Shown here: piece by piece, positions 1-12,907 of the stretch | How positions within the stretch are numbered: the first letter of the stretch is position 1 | Layout of the letters: every line of letters begins with the position of its first letter | From: Pyrus communis | Taxonomy: Eukaryota; Streptophyta; Magnoliopsida; Rosales; Rosaceae | DNA length: 64,000 nucleotides | Direction of reading: 5' to 3' | NCBI RefSeq assembly: GCF_963583255.1 | Contig: NC_084804.1 | Coordinates: forward strand, 32,156,953-32,220,952 | Program-made: the position numbers and the translations under genes | The notes under the pieces: model-generated | Databases searched by the model: none | What the model saw: only the letters and a program-made list of their open reading frames with translations | What the model was told of the DNA's origin: nothing

Positions 1-802
1 ATTTTCTTTTCGGTTACCATAATAGTGGTTTCTCTGAATTCCATGGATTATGCGAAATTCAATTTAACCGCAGTATGACCTTACATGCAGTAGCAAAATG
101 GCTTGGTTAAAAATGCTATTGTAACTTGACAGTTATGTAAATTTGTGGTCATTGGTTTGGGACCTTGTTAGTTAGTCAAAGACAGACAGTATCTTACGAC
201 TTATAATGCGGACTTAGGGTACCTTGCTAGATTTTGTTAGAATGTGAATTACGATCGGCTTGATCCCATCACAAGGTACGTAAGCATTCTAACCCAAAAG
301 TTAGATGCAGCGGTAGAATAGAATAAACGCTGCCCTCTATCATGACTCAGGGTTCGCAGGGTGACAATATGTGCTCTAGACTTAAGAGTTTCTGTGGCAG
401 TTGTTATCAATGGTAATTGGTGGTGAACAAATGATTCATTGGGGCGAAAGCTTTTTTTTATTTTTTATTATTATTTGTTTTAGTCTTTGAGTTCCAGAAT
501 GAGGTTTGTCTAGATTTGCCATTTCAAATGACTTCCAAATATCCGGAATAAGAAATGGCCTTCAAATATTATTAGCATCTTTCTTGGCTTCCAAATTTAT
601 GTTAGCATTCTAATGCATTGCTTATAGTCACAGTTCAACCTAGAGTTCTTTTTAATTTGCCACAATGGAGTTTTGGTAATTTTATGTATTATCTTACGTT
701 GTTTAGTGTTTGATTGGCAGAAATAGATAAGCAAAAGGAGAAGTAGACGACGGGGCTCTACTCTGTCAAGAAACTTAAGAAAACCTACTTCATTAGATTC
801 CC
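1..802. other. Upstream intergenic stretch, no gene recognised
   Basis: AT-rich sequence with no open frame of note and no similarity that I can recognise. Its last part should contain the promoter and 5' leader of the PPR gene that follows. I see no clear TATA box that would decide a transcription start. Confidence 0.5.
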
Positions 803-2749
803 ATGTGCACTCTTGTTTTCAGATCCTTACCATGTAAGTCTCTCTCCCAGTATAGAGGTGAATTGGCCATTCTAATCTTCAATCCTTCACAGCTTCCAAA
901 TGTGGATCGTAGCCATTTTATTAGAGCCATGTCATCGTTGTCTCCGACATCGTCATCAGTTGCAACTCCATCCCATAAGCACATTGCCCAGCTTTTATTA
1001 GACCAAAAATCAGCAGCCCAAGCCCTCGAAACCTTCAAATGGGCCTCCAAACTCCCCAAGTTCACACATTCTCCCTCCACTTACCGAGCTCTCATCCACA
1101 AGCTGTGCACCTTCCACCGCTTTGACACCGTTCACCAACTGCTTGATGAAATGCCCACATCAATTGGACAACCCCCGGATGAAGACATCTTTGTCACCAT
1201 CATTCGAGGTCTTGGCCGTGCCCACATGGTAAAACAAGTGATCAAAGTGCTTGACTTGGTTTACAAGTATGACCAGAAACCTTCCTTGAAGGTATTCAAT
1301 ACAATACTTGATGTTCTTGTGAAGGAAGATATAGATATAGCTAGGGAGTTTTACAGGAAGAAGATGATGGAAGGTGGCATTGAAGGCGATGGTTATACTT
1401 TTGGTATCTTGATGAAAGGACTTTGCCTGACAAACCGAATTGGTGATGGTTTTAAGCTTTTGCAAGCAATGAAGACTCGGGGAATCACCCCAAATACTGT
1501 GATATATAACACGTTGCTTCATGCACTTGGCAAGAACAAGAAAGTTGGTAGAGCGAGAAGCTTGATGAATGAGATGGAAGCACCGAATGATGTGACTTTT
1601 AATATTTTGATATCTGGGTATTGTGGAGAAGAGAATTTAGTGCAAGCTCTTGTTCTGCTAGAGAAGTGCTTTGGTTTGGGGTTTGTGCCTGATGTTGTCA
1701 CTGTAACTAAGGTGTTGGAAATTCTTTGCAACAATGGCCGTGTAATGGAAGCTCTCAAGGTTATAGAGAGAGTGGAGAGCAAGGGAGAACTGGTGGATGT
1801 GGTAGCTTATAACACCTTGGTCAAGGGCTTTTGTAGATTAGGGAAAGCGAAACTCAGTCTTCGCATTGTGGAGGAAATGGAGAAAAAGGGATGCCTTCCA
1901 AATGTTGATACTTACAATGTCTTGATCTCTTGTTTTTGCGAGTCTGGGATGTTGGATATGGCTCTGGATCTGTTTAAGGATATGGAAACAGATGGTATCT
2001 ACTGGAATTTTGTTACGTATGATACATTAATTAGAGGTTTGTGTGGAGCTGGAAGGACGGAAAAAGGGTTTGAAATTTTGGAACTAATGAATGAGAGAAA
2101 ACACGGTTCTAGGTGCCAAATCTCTCCTTATAATAGTGTGTTATACGGGTTGTATAAGGAAAATCGTTTAGGCGAAGCACTTGAGTTTTTAACCAGTTTG
2201 GGGAAATTATTTCCCAGAGCTGTTGATAGAAGCTTGAAAATCTTAGGTTTCTGTGAAGAGGGCGCCACATTGAATGCAAAGAAAGTTTATGATCAGATGA
2301 TTACAGAAAATGGAGTTCCAAGTGCTATAATCTTCGACTGTCTAATCCATAGATTTTGCCAAGAAGGCTCTGTTCGCGAAGCATTTGACCTAATGAACGA
2401 GATGATTGGTCATGGTTACTTTCCTCTTGCATCGACATTTAATCCTCTGATCAATGCGTTTTGTGACAAAGGGAAAGTTGGTAGTGCACTGAAACTTGTG
2501 GAGGACATGGTTGAGAGAGGTTGCTCACCAGATGGTGGAAGTTATGGTCCGTTGGTAGCTGTTCTTTGCCGGATGGGGGATTTTCAGAAGGCTTTGAGAC
2601 TGGTTTTGCAGATGGTAGAAAGGGGCATCGTTCCAGATTACTTTACATGGAACTCGTTGCTTCTTTGTTTAAGTGAAGAGACTGTATGGTTGAAGGGAAG
2701 AAGTGTAATCGATGTAAATAGCTTGCTACACTATATTATTGACAATTAA
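803..2749 (+). CDS. P-type pentatricopeptide repeat (PPR) protein, intronless
   Basis: Single uninterrupted frame of 648 codons. From about residue 90 to 630 the protein is a run of roughly 35-residue degenerate helical repeats with typical PPR signatures such as [34 protein letters not shown] and [16 protein letters not shown]. There is no C-terminal E or DYW extension, so it is a P-class PPR. Such proteins bind organellar RNA and act in processing, stability or translation. The resemblance to the Arabidopsis mitochondrial protein At2g17525 is from memory and unverified. The start is uncertain: the first Met (803) adds 42 residues before a second Met at 929 followed by a Ser-rich segment, and either N-terminus could be an organelle transit peptide. 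Absence of introns is usual for the family. No frame damage is visible, so the gene is probably functional. Confidence 0.9.
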   Translation: MCTLVFRSLPCKSLSQYRGELAILIFNPSQLPNVDRSHFIRAMSSLSPTSSSVATPSHKHIAQLLLDQKSAAQALETFKWASKLPKFTHSPSTYRALIHKLCTFHRFDTVHQLLDEMPTSIGQPPDEDIFVTIIRGLGRAHMVKQVIKVLDLVYKYDQKPSLKVFNTILDVLVKEDIDIAREFYRKKMMEGGIEGDGYTFGILMKGLCLTNRIGDGFKLLQAMKTRGITPNTVIYNTLLHALGKNKKVGRARSLMNEMEAPNDVTFNILISGYCGEENLVQALVLLEKCFGLGFVPDVVTVTKVLEILCNNGRVMEALKVIERVESKGELVDVVAYNTLVKGFCRLGKAKLSLRIVEEMEKKGCLPNVDTYNVLISCFCESGMLDMALDLFKDMETDGIYWNFVTYDTLIRGLCGAGRTEKGFEILELMNERKHGSRCQISPYNSVLYGLYKENRLGEALEFLTSLGKLFPRAVDRSLKILGFCEEGATLNAKKVYDQMITENGVPSAIIFDCLIHRFCQEGSVREAFDLMNEMIGHGYFPLASTFNPLINAFCDKGKVGSALKLVEDMVERGCSPDGGSYGPLVAVLCRMGDFQKALRLVLQMVERGIVPDYFTWNSLLLCLSEETVWLKGRSVIDVNSLLHYIIDN

Positions 2750-4638
2750 ATGCATGTCTAACCTGTATGGGCAAGATATAAGAAAATCAATGCATATCAA
2801 CGATATTTATCAATGCGATACATAAATTTTGTTGGAATCCGTTGCAAATTGTGAACCTTGAATTTTTTGAAAGAAATTTTTCTCTAATTTCGGCTAAATT
2901 TGAATGAGTTGACATATTCACTCTATTGCAAATTTTCATAATTTTCGTCGAATACGATATATCTATTGATATTTTCATAAATTTGTATGTCGATATTTTA
3001 AACATTGGCTAAGGTTGACTTTTTGGTTCATCATGTGTTGTTGTTGTACTAATAGTGTTTGCAAAATTATTATACAATAAAATATTTTTTACGTGTATTG
3101 TATTTACCCTTAACAATTTTCAACATTACTTTACAATTTTTTTGTAATTACTCTCGACAAGTCTCTACAAATCATAATTGTTGCATATGTTAACATAAAC
3201 CTGTAACAGATGTTGACAAGAACACAAGTTCCGACTACCTTCGCATACCAATACAACCCACACATAACAAAAAAGAAGAGACAAATGAATAATGCAAGTT
3301 ATGCAACCCAGAACAAATAACAAAGTAAATAAATAAAAGAAATATAAATGACAATAATAATAAATAATGCAACTATAAATAAATAAATAAAGAAACAAAA
3401 TAAATAAATGAAGAATGGATGACAATAATAAATAGATGGACTCCACCATCGCATCGCAATCATCGATTTGCCGATCTCTGCATCCAAAGGACTTAACCAG
3501 GATTCTGAGAATCGGTTAAGCTGTATTCTAAGGTTAATATTTATTGAAACATTACCAAAGTTGCATCAAGTTTTTTACATTTCCAAAGTTGCGGTCTAGG
3601 TATACGACTCTTCGAAGAATTCTCCGGAATTGGATTCTATCCATATTCATTTTGTGGAGATTTTAGATATCTTCACATCTTAATCATTCATCGTGTATTG
3701 TACAGTTATAAATCATTTGATTTTTTTATTTAAAATTAAACACGAATAGTATCTGACAAAAATTGATCACACGATATACGATGAACGGTTAACATGTAAA
3801 GATCCTAAGGATCCCCACAAAATGGATCCGGAGAGGATCCTTTTTCGAATTCTCTGATAACTTATGTTTTTAAGCATATATTTTATAATATTAACATAGA
3901 AATTGATGTTAAATTTTAAAATGGCAACTCATGTTTTTAACATAATATTTTACAAAAAAACTATTCTTACCGTCTAGTTGTATTATCACTTGTACTATTT
4001 TTTTAATAAAGATGAGATCGCACCTACTGGTGGGTTCTATCTTTATTGAAGAGATGATACAAATGATAGTAATACGAAAATTGATATTAAACTATGAGGT
4101 GACCGAAAGTCTGTTATGATATTTTTATATTATTATACTCACTTTTGTTAGCTATTTGGATTTAAGGTAATGTTAAGGAAGCTAAATTTATAGATAAAAT
4201 TTGCAAATTCAATGATGTGTCCCCAATAAGAATGAACATATTTATTAACGCTTAAGTCATAATCTCATCATCAACTTTCATGCACTTAATTAACAAATTT
4301 TATGTATAAATTTAGTTTCTCTAATTTTATGGAAAGATATATATGTCAACACGTATTATTTATCTCTGTTGTATTGCATCACAATTTTGATGGCGTGAAA
4401 ACAGTAGCAGTGTCCGACTTCGTCAACTCCATCATCCATTCCGTTATTCACGCCCTTTTCCAAAACAAAAACCACACACACTTTGTGATGCTCAGAGTCT
4501 CAGACTAACCTCCTCCTCCTCCTGCCTTCAAAATCCAATCCAATTCAATTCAATCGCACAAGTCACCGCCCACACAGACAGCACCACCACCCTCTCTCCG
4601 TCTCTCCGATCCCATCCCATCCCATCCAATCCCATCCA
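2750..4638. other. Intergenic region between PPR and PIRL genes
   Basis: AT-rich, including an A/T-only tetranucleotide-like stretch around 3310-3430 (repeated aaat/aata units) whose open frames are low-complexity artefacts. It holds one MITE (listed separately) and a short hairpin near 4005-4048 whose arms read aataaagat / atctttatt. The last 130 bases before 4639 are C-rich with repeated ccatcccat units and look like the 5' leader of the PIRL gene. Confidence 0.6.
3625..3846. mobile_element. Short Mutator-type MITE, family A copy 1
   Basis: A 222-bp element with imperfect terminal inverted repeats rich in GGATCC-like words and an interior containing the complementary words catcgtgtattgtac and acgatatacgatgaacgg. 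It is flanked by an 8-bp direct repeat GAATTCTC (3617-3624 and 3847-3854). Two further members of the same family lie at 17367-17579 and 32472-32686, each with a perfect 9-bp duplication. This points to Mutator-type mobilisation. It has no coding capacity. Confidence 0.8.
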
Positions 4639-6366
4639 ATGGATCCCAACCCCTCCAAATTCCCCATGCTCTCCTACGTCATGTCCCGCCTCCCCTCCTT
4701 GGCTCCCAAGCCCTCAACACCCGCCGCCCCTCCCCACCTCTGCACTATCCGCATCGACCCCCATCCCTCCGACCAGCCCCCCATCCTCAACCAGATGCCC
4801 CACCTCTCCGACCCCAAAGTCCTCGCCGCCATGCAACGCGCCGTCGCCGACGTCTCCCAGACCCGTTCGGCCCTCAAGACCCTTGGCGACCGACCCGACC
4901 ACGAGCTCGTCGACACCGCCAAGGTTAGGCTCTGCGAAATCGACTCCGATTTGGCCAAGAGACTAGAGGAGCTTGTCATCTCTCCCCGGCCTTCTGACTT
5001 TGACAGGCTCCAGTGGCGGGTTCGGCTGGCCGACAAAGAGGCTCAGTTTCGCGAGGCGGCGGAGAAGGAGAAGCAAGGCTACACTGCGATTCTGCAGCTC
5101 GATGAGTTGCACTCCGCCTACGACAAGCTTCTCAAGGACGCCGAGCAGAGGCTCGTCAAGATTTACGAGTCGGCCATGGCTGGGGTCGTGGAATTTGATG
5201 AGGAGAAGGTGGAGGGCGGTGATGAGGGTTTGATCAACGACCAAGTCCCTGAGGAGGTGGCAGGGATTCTTCAGGAGGCCTCCCGGACCACTCTGGATCG
5301 GGTCAACCTCTCGGGTCGGCAGTTACGGTTCTTGCCCGAGGCCTTTGGCTCCATTCACAGTTTGCTCCTGCTGGATCTTTCCAGCAATGAACTCAAGGTT
5401 TGATTTGGTTTGATTTGTTTTGATTGGGTTCGATTAAGTTATTGAGATTATGATTAGATTAGGAATTAAAAGAACATTTTGGACAGGTTATTCCTGAGTC
5501 AATAGGTGGATTAGAGAAACTTGAAGAGCTAAACGTGTCTTCAAACCTTTTGGAGTCACTGCCGGAATCAATTGGGGCGTTGCAAAAGTTGAAGGTCCTG
5601 AATGCCACCGGGAACAAGCTAAGTGCCCTTCCTGACTCCATCTGTCAATGCAGGTAAAGAAATTTATTGTCTTTAATCCATTCGAATTTCGAGTGAGAAA
5701 GTTAGTAATTTGGTTTTGTGAAATGTGATTAGGTCGTTGGCGGAGTTGGATGTGAGCTACAACGGCCTCACATACCTGCCAACCAACATTGGTTTCGAGT
5801 TGGCCAATCTACAGAAGCTTTCTATCCAGTTAAACAAGATTCGGTCACTTCCTACCTCTGTTTGTGAGCTGAGGTCTTTACGCTGCTTGGATGCTCACTT
5901 CAATGAGCTCCGCGGCCTTCCTCTGGCCTTTGGTCGGTTGACCAATCTCGAAATCCTCAATCTTGCCAGTAATTTTACCGATCTAACTGAGCTACCCGAC
6001 ACCTTTGGTGATTTAATCAACCTCAAGGAACTTGATATCAGCAACAATCAGATTCATGCTCTTCCAGATACCTTTGGCCGCCTTGACAATTTGACCAAAC
6101 TGAACGTGGACGGGAACCCTCTAGTGGTTCCACCCTCGGACATAGTTCAACAAGGTGTGGTAGCTATCAAGGTTTTCATGGCCAAGAGATGGTTGGAGAT
6201 ACTGGTGGAAGAAGAGAGGAAAAGCATGCTTCAGGTTCAAGATCAAGAAGAAACAGGATGGTTGACGCGCAGCACGTCGTGGTTGAAGGACTATGTTTCG
6301 GGTGTTTCTGAGTATCTGGGGTCTCCAAGAGCTCCTAGAGATCCTATTCTTGACCAGCAGCTATAA
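4639..6366 (+). CDS. Plant intracellular Ras-group-related LRR protein (PIRL1/9-like)
   Basis: Three exons, 4639-5397, 5487-5653 and 5733-6366, join in frame to 519 codons with GT-AG introns of 89 and 79 bp. The N-terminal half opens [20 protein letters not shown] and has a predicted coiled segment around residues 60-190, as in Arabidopsis PIRL1/PIRL9. From about residue 215 come about ten 23-residue leucine-rich repeats of the SHOC2/Ras-group type ([41 protein letters not shown]). [14 protein letters not shown] segment follows, typical of the PIRL C-terminus. No signal peptide or membrane segment is seen, so it should be cytosolic. Family members are implicated in pollen development by genetics. 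The first exon is unusually GC-rich compared with its surroundings, common for this family. The exact PIRL number is not certain. Confidence 0.92.
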
Positions 6367-7187
6367 TTTCATGCAAGGGTTCTTTGCTGCACGTAATTTG
6401 TGCTCACTTTTTCCTTTCTGTTTCTTCCTTTATTTCGTTTTACTTGTATTTCCTGTAACTCTTCTAGCTTGGAAAAGGTGGAAGCCTCAACAAATTTTCT
6501 TCTTTCGAATAACTAAAGGGAATTTACTTAGTACAATAGTTATTTGATATTTTTTTTTTTAAGTTTAAATCTCGTGAATGCATTCTCTGATTTTTTTTTA
6601 ATATAAATTATGTCGTCGTATCAAAATTAGAATAACTATAAAACTTGCTGGTTTGTTGTCCCGTCCATTCTCCCCCACATTCAAGAGTTAAAGCTTGGGG
6701 ACACGTTAAATTAGGTGGATAAATGTTTAGGCTAAGAAATTGAAAAACCATGAAAGCACTGTATTTTTATATTCAATTTCAGCTAATAAAAGGAAAGCAT
6801 GAAAGCACTGTATGTATTATACAAAAATCATATGCCTTTTTTTTTAACTACGATCGATACAATTAGACCTGTACATTTCCAAAAGGCGAAAGGAAAAATT
6901 AAGGCCTGTACATGTGCACGGGAAGAAGCAGCAAATACGTGAACGAGTGTGCTGTGAAAGTTTGTGCATGCTAATTTGCGACCGAAAAATTCATGTTAAA
7001 TTTCCTATTTACTTTTGTAAAGGAAAAAGCAGCTAAAATTCATCCTTTACAACCAAAATTCAGATAGAAATTAGAATCCTATGTTTTCATAATGATTTGA
7101 AATCACTTCCCATCAACTTCCCGACGATGAATATAAATAATTATATGTTATATATATGTATAGCAGCAAAACTTCCCACTTGCAGAC
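6367..7187. other. Convergent intergenic region, UTR sequence only
   Basis: Between the stop codons of the plus-strand PIRL gene and the minus-strand NAC gene. It contains both presumed 3' UTRs and AT-rich sequence. I see no gene or recognisable transposon. Confidence 0.5.
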
Positions 7188-10100
7188 TCAAGCGGGGAGG
7201 CATCTTCCCGGTGGTCTGAGAGTTGCCATCAAAATCCAAAAAATGGCACATAGTGCTACAAGAACTGGAAGGAAGAAGAATCCCCTCTTTATGCCTGCTC
7301 TCATAGTTTCAGAACCATTACCTGCTGTTGTACTTGCCGTATTAATTCTCAACCTACTGAAGCTAGACATCCGTTCGAAAGCACGATTCACCAAAGCACT
7401 CTCTGAAGCAGATGCAGGAGTGGTAGGTATAGACTCCACAAATGCCCAAAGAGCAGAAGAGAACTGACTTGTAGCACCTGCAGCCTCATTGCCGCTTTGA
7501 TTTTGAGTTGCTTGGGAAGGAAGATTTGAAGATTCATATACCACACCTAGACAATACCAGATAGGAACTGCCTATATTAGCGACTACTTATAAGAGTTTA
7601 TAGGGCCATTCCAATTTACAACACAGGGAACGGCAACATATAATATAACTAGAAGTGAGTCATGCCAACCACTGCAATGAATAATACATTAGCAGAAATC
7701 AGCGTAAAGAAGAGTTCTTGAAGCTGAAAACCTGCACCACTTAATTTACAAATGCAAAAGCATCGACTATTCATCTTCACTGATATATATACCTGAGGTT
7801 GAATACGAGAGAGATCCCTGATTCGGTTCTGCTCTTTCAGTGTTTGTCCACAGCTGATTGTTCATCTGAGTTAATTCTGGATTCAGCATATGGTTAACCT
7901 GGTTTTCAGCTGCTGGATTGGGTTGTAAGTGGTATTCAAATTGGTCTACAATATTATTCCCCTGTGAATTCATGTACTGATGATGAGAAACATTTCCTTC
8001 ATCAATAGGCCCCAAGTCATGAAGAAACATGGCTGCATCATGATACAAGTCGAATTCACTTAATCCAAACTGCAAGTCATCCACGGGATTCAGAGTGTTT
8101 GGTACAGTAGGTTCAGGACCAAGGAGATCATCCATCTCCAAGAAATCCTCTTCATGCAGAGCAGGAGGGCCGTGCTCATAAATGTCAGGAACAGCTGTGG
8201 TGACTTCAGATGCCTCATGCGATTGCATTTGGGAGGTAGCTGACTGTGTGAAGTCAAAGTTGGCCTCCACATTGCATTGCTGCACATTTGGATTGAACTC
8301 TTTGATAAGTTCTGGATCGAAAACTTCCCTGGAGTACAGATCAACCAGACCACTTTGGGTATCTTCTTCGCTAACAACCTAGAAAATGAAATTGCATAAT
8401 GTTAATTACGTGTTCTTAATGACAGAGATTTAGTGCATGCAAGACTAAAATCATGCAAAGAAAATTCAAAAGTACAAACTTTCTTTATTTATGCAATCAC
8501 CCCTTATCAGGTAACATCTAAACCAGATCCATCAGCCTCTAAGATACAAAAATCTTATCTTAGCCATATTTTTCAAATAGTCTGCAATAGCCATAAACAA
8601 CTACCCCTGCAAGAAAATAAGTAGGGAGAGATTACCAACCTGGGGTGCTGTGTAACCGTACCCATTCATTTGTGGCAGCACAGCCTCATCAGCCATCTGT
8701 TTCATGAATTCCTCGATGTCATCTGGTGCATAATGGACTTCGCCATTGCCCTTCACATTATCAATAGAAACAACATCTACAGCTTCCTTCACTGAGATTT
8801 GGCAATCAGCAGAGGTCTTGATTACTGGGGATTCATCATCAACCCAGTCTTCTTCCCTAAATGGCGCCCCATACTGCTCGCCATTTTTGGGACCAGGTCC
8901 ACTTTTTTTGTAAACCTTGTAGAGAGCATAATATTGCTAAAACAAAGAAAGAACAAAAAGGAAAGTTTTAGTTTACAGAATAAAAAAATTCAAGACCATA
9001 TTGAAAAGGATGTTATTCCAATTAATACCTGTACATTCTGGCATCTCTTGAGCTCTTCCTCATCCATGGTATACTCATGCATCACCCAGTCAGTGCGCTC
9101 CCCACTAGGTGCACGGCCTTTGTAATAAACTAAGGTCTTCTTCAATCCAACAGACCGTGAATAACATACAATATTACGATCCTTTCCTGTAGCTTTCCAA
9201 TACCCGTGTCTGGTTGCCCTGCTTGATCTTCCTCCATTAGGGTATTTCCGATCTCTAGGACTGAAAAAGAACCATTGCCTGTCTCCAGTTTTCAACAAAG
9301 ATAGTTCTGCATATCATATCACATTAACTAGTTAGTAACCAAATTCAATCAACAAAAAATGTGAGCTCAAAGCAGCTTTCTAATACATAAAGCTAAGATT
9401 AGCATAGACTAATTAAATTAATAAAAATCAGAATTATTCAAAACCATTTCCATCCCAAACACAATCAGATTAACAGACACATCTACTTGGAATTTTAAGG
9501 TTGGGATTTGTAAAATTAATGGATATCAAAATCATTCAAAACCATTTCTGTCCAAAACGCAATTGGATTTAATACACACATGGAATTTTAAAGTTGGAAT
9601 TTATAAACCAATGGCTAAGAACAAATATTAAATTAGTTTGCCACTACGCACTACAGACATTATAGTAGTCATTTGATTAGCTCATAGAATATATCACCAT
9701 AGCATCCTGCAAAATTCGAGTAGCGTGTGTCGAAACAAATCTGAAAAGGAATGAAAACTCTGTTAACCAAACCCATCAACAATAACCAAAGTATTAAGTC
9801 TAACCAATCGTAGCAAACCCAGCCAACCCAACAAAGCGACATCCAGTCAACAAATCAAACAATACTCCGAAACCCATCAGCCAATATGAATATACAGCAA
9901 GTAGAAGCAAAGCAATCTAAAAAAACCCAAATCCGCAATGATCCAAACAATTAAAATTAGGGCTTAAGAATTCATGCACCTATTGGACTTTGATCAAAAA
10001 GGTTGACTCAATGATCAAGGCTCTATCACCTGTTCTACAGCAATCAATCATCCACACAGAAGCTTGACTTACACAAAGCCGATTAAAAAAAAACAAAATA

Positions 10101-10391
10101 AATACCCAAATTAATAGCCAAACAATCAAAACCCAAAAACCGCATATCAAAAATCATACGAAAAATCAAGGCTTTCACAGAAAAACCTCTAAAACCCTTA
10201 CCGGGAAGTTCCTCAGGGTCCCACTTGTAGACGTCGGTCTCGGCGATGACGTCAATCTTGAGCCTCTTCTTACAGATCTTCCGCTTTAGATAGTAGAGGA
10301 CAAGCTCCTCGTCGGTGGGATGGAACCGAAACCCCGGCGCGGCAAAGTGGCCATCGCAGAAAAGCGCGGCTGGATCGTCCTCCGTCACCAT
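7188..10391 (-). CDS. Membrane-tethered NAC transcription factor (NTL, ANAC013/016/017 group)
   Basis: Five minus-strand exons, 10391-10202, 9306-9029, 8936-8640, 8378-7793 and 7546-7188, join to 569 codons with GT-AG introns. The NAC domain occupies about residues 15-170: [20 protein letters not shown] (subdomain A), then [27 protein letters not shown], the DNA-contact region [14 protein letters not shown], and [20 protein letters not shown] long acidic middle follows. The last residues hold a hydrophobic helix ([19 protein letters not shown]) before a short tail. This layout matches tail-anchored NACs that sit in the ER membrane and are released by proteolysis under stress or mitochondrial dysfunction. 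The start Met (10391) is chosen because residues after it match the family, whereas an in-frame Met 21 codons upstream is not conserved-looking. The subgroup assignment is from family knowledge. Confidence 0.92.
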
Positions 10392-11029
10392 CGCTTCCTC
10401 TCCAACAAAATCAAAACCCTCAAACAAACAAAAATTGAAGAACTTGAAGCACAAATTAATCGATCAGAAGCAAGAGAGAGGGATGTGGATAGAAAAAGAG
10501 AAGAAAAGTCCTAAATAATCACAGCAGGACTCTCCTAGGGCAGAGGAGAGAGATAGAGGATGGGGTGGGTGGTCAATGTGAATTGTCAGAGGAGGAACAG
10601 TACGGATGAGAAGAGTTTAGTAGTGAGGGGATTCAGAAGTTTCCTTGAACTGCACTTGCCTTGCAGCTTGGCAATTTTTTATTTTATTATATTAATTAAT
10701 TTTAAATGATTTTTTTCCCTTTGTGTGCGTGATAATTGATATGAAGCGTGGCCAGGGGGTAACCTGGGTCTGGGCGCCTAACTTCAGGGTGTGGTGCGGT
10801 TAGATGATTCGCTACGAGTCTCACGGCAGTCTCCTCACTCCCGCACACGACGTAGACCAAGACTACTACAGTGCCACCGCCGTAGATCAGATCTGGGAAG
10901 ATGTAATGGAGTCTCAGGATGACATTCGAAACAGTCCGTTGACTAAACAACTGCAAGACTCGCCGACATAAACGTACTAGTAAAAGATCTGGAAGGAACC
11001 CATGGGTTCAAGATCTGGGAGGAGTGTCT
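10392..11029. other. NAC promoter side and unassigned sequence
   Basis: The first 200 bases are the 5' leader and promoter side of the divergent-reading NAC gene. From about 10740 to 11029 the base composition becomes GC-richer and differs from the flanks. It runs up to the hAT insertion site and into retrotransposon remnants beyond it, so it is probably decayed element sequence. I cannot name it. Confidence 0.4.
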
Positions 11030-11037
11030 CTCACTTC

Positions 11038-11661
11038 TAGAGATGGCAATTTAACCTGTCAAATTAGATCTCCGCAATTAATTGATCCGAATGGTTCGGT
11101 TTTAGATATAAAATTTCGGGTATTTTACGGTTATAGGTAACCGTCGGGGAAATTTTTTGATTTCGGGTTTGGTTATGGTTATTAGGGTATCCGTCTTAAA
11201 CCCATACCCGAAACCAAACCATTTTATCTATGAATAAAAAATATATAAATATTTATTATATGAAAAGGGGTTGTTAATAATCATGCATTGAAGCCTCACG
11301 GATTTGGAGGTGAATGAGTGTTAGGAGACGACTTTGCATGATGTGAACATGGAGGAAAAGATAAGGATGAAGCAACAGCTGGCTCAGTAAGAGGCCTATG
11401 ATGAGGACGATGACATGCCTGGTGGTGCTCAGAGGGTGCAGTGTTCCTAACATGATGACTGATGCTAACTTTTGAAAACTTGTACAAGTTAATAATATAA
11501 ATAAATATATAAATATCATTAGGAGGAAAACCGTTTCCCGATCACAAATATGTCACTTAACAGGTTCGGTTATGGGGAAAACACATTCGGGGATTCTATG
11601 GGTTCAGGTTTAGGTATGGGGATGGCACATCCGAATCCAATATACCCCATTGCCATCCCTA
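11038..11661. mobile_element. Non-autonomous hAT-type element with 8-bp target duplication
   Basis: A 624-bp unit that begins TAGAGATGGCAAT and ends ATTGCCATCCCTA, giving terminal inverted repeats of about 13 bp. It is bounded by perfect 8-bp duplications CTCACTTC at 11030-11037 and 11662-11669, the size made by hAT transposases. Subterminal sequence contains repeated ggttcggtt, ggttatgg and aaaccaaacc words, as in many plant hAT derivatives. No transposase frame remains. Confidence 0.85.
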
Positions 11662-11669
11662 CTCACTTC

Positions 11670-12310
11670 AAAGAGGCATTGGCTCAGGCAATAGAAATCG
11701 TTGATTGGAGTCTTGAAATGTCGCCCCGGCATCCTGTACCCTAAACACGCCCCTTGGAAGGTTCAAGATCTCCGCCCCTTGGAGATAGAAACCTTCCCAA
11801 GAGTAAACTGCATATACGGCAAACAAAAATATTTGAAAAACACCTAGAAGACGTCCACTCACCCTTTGATGACGTCGTCATCGTCAAGGTGCAAATCTCT
11901 AATGCCATGGTCAACCGTATCTTGGTGGACAATGGATCAACAGTGAATGTCCTATTTAAGGATGCTGCAGAAAGGATGGCAATCCTTGATAGCATCAACA
12001 AAGGAAGGACCACCCTCCACACCTTCAAACGGGCACTGTTTAATCCTTAAGAATGGTAAACTTGGTAGTCAAGGTAGAGCCCTACAACTGCTTAGTGACC
12101 TTTCATGTTGTGGACTGCCCCCGTTATCGGCCGAAATTAGTTACACAAGATGAAAGTTGTTCCGTCTGGCTACCATTAACTACTCTGCTACCCCGTTCCA
12201 AACAGTGTAAAGGAAATAAACGGAGACCAATCAGCAGCGGGCTGCTGCACTGTCGAAAGTATGAACATAATCCAGAAAGGAGAACGGAGTTCCAACGCTC
12301 TTATAGATGA
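11670..12310 (+). pseudogene. Ty3/gypsy gag-protease fragment
   Basis: The frame at 11754-12050 encodes VNRILVDNGSTVNVLF preceded by FEKHLEDVHSPFDDVVIVKV. This is the pattern of the aspartic protease region in plant Tat/Athila-like Ty3 elements, with DNGS as the catalytic motif. A frame change near 12040-12060 is followed by MVNLVVKVEPYNCLVTFHVV, which continues the same protein region. The rest of pol is missing. It is a decayed fragment in which the hAT element at 11038-11661 lies close by or is nested. Confidence 0.65.
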
Positions 12311-12360
12311 ATCAGCATAACAATCACAGTCAATGGATCAACAAATGAGCTATAAAGATT

Positions 12361-12905
12361 TTGACCTGGATCTCAACCCCGAGGATGACAACAATTCAGC
12401 TTAAGGCTCTCTATAGGCAAACGGTTGGTAATATGTTATACTTGACAATTACTAGACTTGATATAATGTTTGCAGTTAACCTATTCTCAAGATTCGTGCA
12501 CAATCCTACAAGGGAACACTTTGGCATGGCTACAAGGGTGCTAAGGTAAATTCAATGTAGAACTATCTATAACAGAAGCTAAGTATGTGAGTGCATCAGA
12601 AGTCACAACTCAAGCCATTTAGCTTAGGTTTGTCTTGGAAGATTTTGGTGAATTCCAAATTGATGCGACACTATTGTATTGTGATGATACCTTTGTCATT
12701 GCCATGACAAAGAATCCAATGTTTGATTAAACATTTAAGCATATTAACAAAAGATATCATTTCATTAGGGAAGCTTTGCAGAATAATGTGATTAATTTGG
12801 TGCACTGCAAATCTGAGGAGCATACATATTCACCAAAGTTTTGCCTAAGGATAGGTTCAACTATATTAGATGAATGCTTAGAGTAAAGTCAGCAACAACC
12901 TTAGA
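12361..12905 (+). pseudogene. Ty1/copia reverse transcriptase-RNase H 3' fragment
   Basis: The frame at 12361-12549 encodes LYRQTVGNMLYLTITRLDIM followed by FAVNLFSRFVHNPTREHF, the end of a copia reverse transcriptase. After a frame change, ITEAKYVSASEVTTQAI then YCDDTFVIAMTKNPMFD and HFIREALQNNVINLVHC follow, which is the copia RNase H region. Stop codons replace tryptophan- or arginine-like positions. The pol 5' part is absent. Confidence 0.75.
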
Positions 12906-12907
12906 AT

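Noticed and set aside
3165..3487. Open frames of 62-94 codons on the minus strand
   Set aside because: They lie in A/T-only low-complexity sequence and encode Tyr/Leu/Phe runs with no family pattern.
4674..5244. Several antisense and +1 frames over the PIRL first exon
   Set aside because: Shadows caused by the GC-rich codon use of the true exon, which splices correctly to two further exons.
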